A DNA stretch of 8,077 bases from Thiomonas sp. (lineage in GTDB: Bacteria; Pseudomonadota; Gammaproteobacteria; Burkholderiales; Burkholderiaceae_C). The notes under the pieces were generated by a model, which was not told the DNA's origin, ran no database searches, and worked only from the letters and a program-made list of their open reading frames with translations. The stretch's first letter is position 1; every line of letters begins with the position of its first letter. The stretch is from contig JAQTVS010000118.1 of assembly GCA_028706735.1 (NCBI GenBank), forward strand, positions 1 to 8,077, written 5' to 3'. Both the position numbers and the translations under genes were made by a program. Of the stretch, positions 5,725-8,077 are shown one piece after another.

Positions 5725-7178
5725 ACACCTCCACCCTCGTCCAGAAAGTCTGGAATTTCTGCCACACCCTGCGCGATGACGGCGTGGGTTATGGCGATTA
5801 TCTGGAGCAGCTCACCTACCTGCTGTTCCTGAAGCTGGCGCACGAGTACGCGCAGGCGCCTTACCACCGCGACACGCAGATTCCGCCGGGGTTCGACTGG
5901 GCCAGCCTGCGCGGCAAGACCGGCGAGCCGCTGGAGGCGCATTACCTCGCCACCCTGCACCGGCTGGGCAATGAACCCGGCATGCTGGGCGCGATTTTTT
6001 TCAAGGCGCAAAACAAGATTCAGGACCCGGCCAAGCTGTCGCGCCTGGTGCAGATGATCGACGCGGAAAACTGGATCAGCCTGGACACCGACACCAAGGG
6101 CGACCTGTATGAAGGGCTGCTGCAGAAAAACGCGGAAGACACCAAGAGCGGCGCGGGGCAGTATTTCACGCCGCGCGCGCTGATCGAGGCGATGGTGGCC
6201 TGCGTGCGGCCCGAGCCGATGAAGACCATCGCCGACCCGGCCTGCGGCACCGGCGGGTTTTTTCTGGGCGCGTACAACTGGCTGACACGCCCAGGCGCGC
6301 AACTGAACAAGGCGCAAAAAGAGTTTCTGCGCGATCAGACCTTCCACGGCAACGAGATCGTGCCCAACACGCGCCGCATGTGCCTGATGAACCTGTTCTT
6401 GCACAGCATTGGCGAGCTGGATGGCGAGCCGCTGGTGGAACGCTCCGATGCGCTGATTGCCGAGCCTCGCGCCAAGGTGGACTATGTGCTGGCCAACCCG
6501 CCCTTCGGCAAGAAGAGCAGCATGACCATCACCAACGAGGAAGGCGAGGAAGACCGCGACGCGCTGACTTACGAGCGCCAGGACTTCTGGGAAACCACCT
6601 CGAACAAGCAGCTCAATTTTTTGCAGCACATCGTCAGCCTGTTGAAGCTGGACGGCAAGGCGGCGGTGGTGCTGCCCGACAACGTGCTGTTCGAGGGCGG
6701 CGCGGGCGAAAAAATCCGCCGCAAGCTGCTGGAAACCTGCGATGTCCACACCATCCTGCGCCTGCCTACAGGCATTTTCTACGCGCAGGGCGTGAAGGCC
6801 AACGTGGTGTTTTTCGACGCCAGGCCGAAAGACGGCAAGGTGCACACCCAAGGCGTGTGGTTCTACGACCTGCGCACCAACAAGCATTTCACCCTGAAAA
6901 CCCGCACGCTCAAGCTGGACGACCTGCAGGATTTCATCGCCTGCTATCACCCGGAAAATCGGCATGATCGACAGGAAACCGAGCGCTTTCGCTACTTCAG
7001 CTACGACGTCCTGATGGCCCGCGACAAGGCCAGTCTGGACATTTTCTGGCTGAAGGACGACAGCCTGGACAAGCTCGACGACCTGCCGCCGCCCGAGGTG
7101 CTGCAGCAAGAGATCATCGACCATCTGGAAGCGGCGCTGGCGGCGTTCCGGGATGTGGCTGCGGGCTTGGCGCGCTGA
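5721..7178 (+). CDS. hsdM: Type I restriction-modification adenine methyltransferase HsdM
   Basis: A complete 485-residue N6-adenine DNA methyltransferase. With HsdS it methylates the recognition site using S-adenosylmethionine, protecting host DNA from HsdR. Residues 1-130 are the helical HsdM N-terminal domain (VWNFCHTLRDDGVGYGDYLEQLTYLLFLKL). The catalytic domain starts near GQYFTPR (146-152). Motif I, the cofactor loop, is DPACGTGGFF at 172-181, and catalytic motif IV is NPPF at 259-262. GNEIVPNTRRMCLMNL lies between them. Start: ATG 5721 overlaps the upstream stop as ATGA, with GGGG about seven bases before it. It is the last gene of the operon, ending 27 bases before a convergent gene. 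Its separation from hsdS by two non-RM genes, and from hsdR by five genes, is unusual, since hsdM and hsdS are commonly adjacent. All expected motifs are intact, so the enzyme should be active. Confidence 0.97.
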   Translation: MNTSTLVQKVWNFCHTLRDDGVGYGDYLEQLTYLLFLKLAHEYAQAPYHRDTQIPPGFDWASLRGKTGEPLEAHYLATLHRLGNEPGMLGAIFFKAQNKIQDPAKLSRLVQMIDAENWISLDTDTKGDLYEGLLQKNAEDTKSGAGQYFTPRALIEAMVACVRPEPMKTIADPACGTGGFFLGAYNWLTRPGAQLNKAQKEFLRDQTFHGNEIVPNTRRMCLMNLFLHSIGELDGEPLVERSDALIAEPRAKVDYVLANPPFGKKSSMTITNEEGEEDRDALTYERQDFWETTSNKQLNFLQHIVSLLKLDGKAAVVLPDNVLFEGGAGEKIRRKLLETCDVHTILRLPTGIFYAQGVKANVVFFDARPKDGKVHTQGVWFYDLRTNKHFTLKTRTLKLDDLQDFIACYHPENRHDRQETERFRYFSYDVLMARDKASLDIFWLKDDSLDKLDDLPPPEVLQQEIIDHLEAALAAFRDVAAGLAR

Positions 7179-7184
7179 TGCGTG

Positions 7185-7202
7185 CCGCCCCGCGCGGGGC
7201 GG
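7185..7202. terminator. Perfect 18-nt GC palindrome between convergent genes, possible bidirectional terminator
   Basis: CCGCCCCGCGCGGGGCGG is its own reverse complement and occupies most of the 27-base gap between the hsdM stop and the end of the minus-strand gene at 7206. Position and stability suggest a shared transcription end. No run of T follows on either strand, so a classic intrinsic terminator is not clearly met; it may only stabilise 3' ends. Confidence 0.4.
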
Positions 7203-7205
7203 GGT

Positions 7206-7610
7206 TCACCGCCGCGCGGTCAGGCTGAGCACCTTGGCCGGGCCGTCGATGCGCTGTTTGGCGGCGAGCCGTTCGAGGGCGCGGTGGAATTCGTGCACCA
7301 GGCGGCGCATGGCGTCTTGCGCCGTGTCTTCGTAGTGCACGCAATCAAATGGCACGGGGGCGTCGAGCGCGGTGCGCGCGTTGGGATGGAAGCCCTGCCA
7401 TGCCAGCATCACCCAGCTTTTGTACTGGCTGTCGAGAAACACAAACTCGGTGGCGTCCACGATGGCCAGCACCTGCATGGGGCGGATGGGCACGAAGGCC
7501 ACGCCTTTGGGGCTGCGCGCCTGCAGCACACGGGCCAGGTTGTAGGTTGCGGCGGGCAGGGTGCGCGACTCCTGAAACAAGGGCGTGGCGCGATAGACCG
7601 TAATCTCCAT
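7206..7610 (-). CDS. Conserved-looking hypothetical protein, 134 aa, downstream of glnE
   Basis: I do not recognise this protein. It reads MEITVYRATPLFQESRTL at the start, then a helix, and a strand-rich middle (KGVAFVPIRPMQVLAIVDATEFVFLD) with mixed hydrophobic and charged residues, not the biased composition of antisense frames. The second half includes YKSWVMLAWQGFHPNA, VPFDCVHYED and an amphipathic helix (AMRRLVHEFHRALERLAAKQ). No signal peptide, membrane segment or catalytic motif is evident. The start at 7610 is supported by a GGGAGGGA Shine-Dalgarno on the minus strand (7617-7624), six bases upstream. It follows the glnE stop by 39 bases in the same direction, so the two may be co-transcribed. 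Other frames over this interval are open because of high GC, but this one has the best ribosome site and the most protein-like sequence. Confidence 0.75.
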   Translation of the reverse strand: MEITVYRATPLFQESRTLPAATYNLARVLQARSPKGVAFVPIRPMQVLAIVDATEFVFLDSQYKSWVMLAWQGFHPNARTALDAPVPFDCVHYEDTAQDAMRRLVHEFHRALERLAAKQRIDGPAKVLSLTARR

Positions 7611-7649
7611 GATGCGTCCCTCCCTGCCTGCGCGGCCTGTTGACGTTGA

Positions 7650-8077
7650 CTACCTGGCCTGCGCCTCGGCCTCCTGCGCCACACGCTGCGCGCCGAACAC
7701 CGCGTGGGTGAGCGCGTGCACCGCGGCGCGCTCGGTCTGCAGCGTGTCTGCGGCCACGCGGGCGGCGTCGGCGCCGGCCAGCCGTTCGCGGTGCTGGATG
7801 CGGCGCAGTTCGCGGTAGGCGTCAGCCGCAGGCCGGCTGACGCCTGTGGGCAGCAGGCCCAGCGCCTCGGCCATGCCGAGCAGGGCGATGTTGCCGAGGT
7901 CGGCGGTGAGTTGCGGGTAGTCGGCGGCATGGGCCAGCACGAGAAACTGCACGGCGAATTCGACATCGACCATGCCGCCCGGGTCGTGCTTCACGTCGAA
8001 CAAGCCGCTGTGGTTGGGATGGCCGTCGGCCACTTTCTGCCGCATGGCGAGGATTTCGGTGCGCAGCGCGTCCGCAT
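7650..8077 (-). CDS. glnE: Glutamine synthetase adenylyltransferase/deadenylylase, C-terminal fragment (cut by window edge)
   Basis: GlnE adds and removes AMP on glutamine synthetase in response to PII, setting nitrogen assimilation. Only the last ~142 residues are in the window; the frame continues through base 8077, with upstream residues ADALRTEILA before the Met at 8045, so that Met is internal. The visible part has MRQKVADGHP and GLFDVKHDPGG-MVDVEF (Asp at 7965-7967, Glu at 7959-7961), the conserved tail of the C-terminal nucleotidyltransferase domain. It is followed by the helical C-terminal domain (FLVLAHAADYPQLT, NIALLGMAEALGLLP, AYRELRRIQHRERL). The stop is TAG at 7650-7652. The sequence most resembles Burkholderiales GlnE in my recollection, which guides the host inference. 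It is a core gene and marks the border of the defence locus. It contains a strong hairpin (7817-7845). Confidence 0.93.
   Translation of the reverse strand, partial: ADALRTEILAMRQKVADGHPNHSGLFDVKHDPGGMVDVEFAVQFLVLAHAADYPQLTADLGNIALLGMAEALGLLPTGVSRPAADAYRELRRIQHRERLAGADAARVAADTLQTERAAVHALTHAVFGAQRVAQEAEAQAR
7817..7845. repeat. Inverted repeat within glnE, 12-bp perfect arms, 5-nt loop
   Basis: AGGCGTCAGCCG (7817-7828) and CGGCTGACGCCT (7834-7845) are exact reverse complements around the loop CAGGC. In the glnE frame it encodes TGVSRPAADAY, just after GLLP. It could form a stable hairpin in the glnE mRNA or in single-stranded DNA. The protein appears uninterrupted, so it is either coding coincidence or a short palindromic element tolerated in frame. 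Confidence 0.45.

Noticed and set aside
5628..7124. A 498-codon open frame on the minus strand opposite hsdM
   Set aside because: It is antisense to a complete HsdM with all catalytic motifs. Its composition is biased to Val, Gln, Ala, Leu and His, as expected from reading GC-rich codons backwards, and it has no recognisable domain.
7182..7643. A 153-codon plus-strand open frame over the hypothetical gene
   Set aside because: It runs through the palindrome and opposite a better supported minus-strand gene. It has no ribosome site and a low-complexity Gly/His/Ala-rich translation.
7409..7966. A 185-codon minus-strand open frame overlapping both the hypothetical gene and glnE
   Set aside because: It is frame-shifted relative to glnE and rich in Ser, Pro, Arg, Cys and Trp, typical of an out-of-frame shadow.
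8043..8045. ATG at 8045 (minus strand) as the start of a short 131-aa gene
   Set aside because: The GlnE-like frame continues upstream to the window edge without a stop, so this Met is internal to glnE.
1..8077. CRISPR array, insertion sequence, integrase, tRNA or retron-type RNA
   Set aside because: No regularly spaced repeats, terminal inverted repeats, transposase or reverse transcriptase motifs, or tRNA-like cloverleaf was found on either strand by eye.

Overview
The window is GC-rich, densely coded bacterial DNA. The partial glnE on the minus strand resembles betaproteobacterial (Burkholderiales-like) GlnE, so I infer a betaproteobacterium; the exact genus cannot be read from this sequence. 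No rRNA, tRNA, transposase or CRISPR array is visible, and no gene-free stretch exceeds about 75 bases.

Plus strand, 1-7178: a composite defence locus built on a type I restriction-modification system. The order is hsdR (5' part outside the window), mazE-like antitoxin, mazF-like toxin, hsdS, an AAA/ABC-type ATPase, a DUF4276-like (Toprim-type) protein, and hsdM. From mazE onward the genes are tightly packed. mazE/mazF share a GTGA overlap, and hsdS/ATPase, ATPase/DUF4276 and DUF4276/hsdM each share an ATGA overlap. A good sigma70-type promoter lies between hsdR and mazE. It could drive the antitoxin, the toxin and everything downstream, including hsdS and hsdM, independently of hsdR. A diverged 41-nt direct repeat, consisting of the last codons of hsdR plus the first bases of an hsdS-like start, flanks mazEF. 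This suggests the toxin-antitoxin cassette was placed between hsdR and hsdS.

The expected division of labour is as follows. HsdS recognises a bipartite DNA site, HsdM methylates adenine in it, and HsdR translocates and cuts unmodified DNA. MazF is an mRNA-cleaving toxin held by MazE. The ATPase/Toprim pair resembles the two-gene architecture of OLD, Gabija and PARIS-like defence modules and sits inside the hsd operon. The co-operation of these layers is inference.

Minus strand, 7206-8077: an unrecognised 134-aa protein and the 3' end of glnE (glutamine synthetase adenylyltransferase). Both converge on hsdM, with a perfect 18-nt GC-rich palindrome between the two convergent units. The defence locus therefore appears to be lodged beside a core nitrogen-regulation gene.
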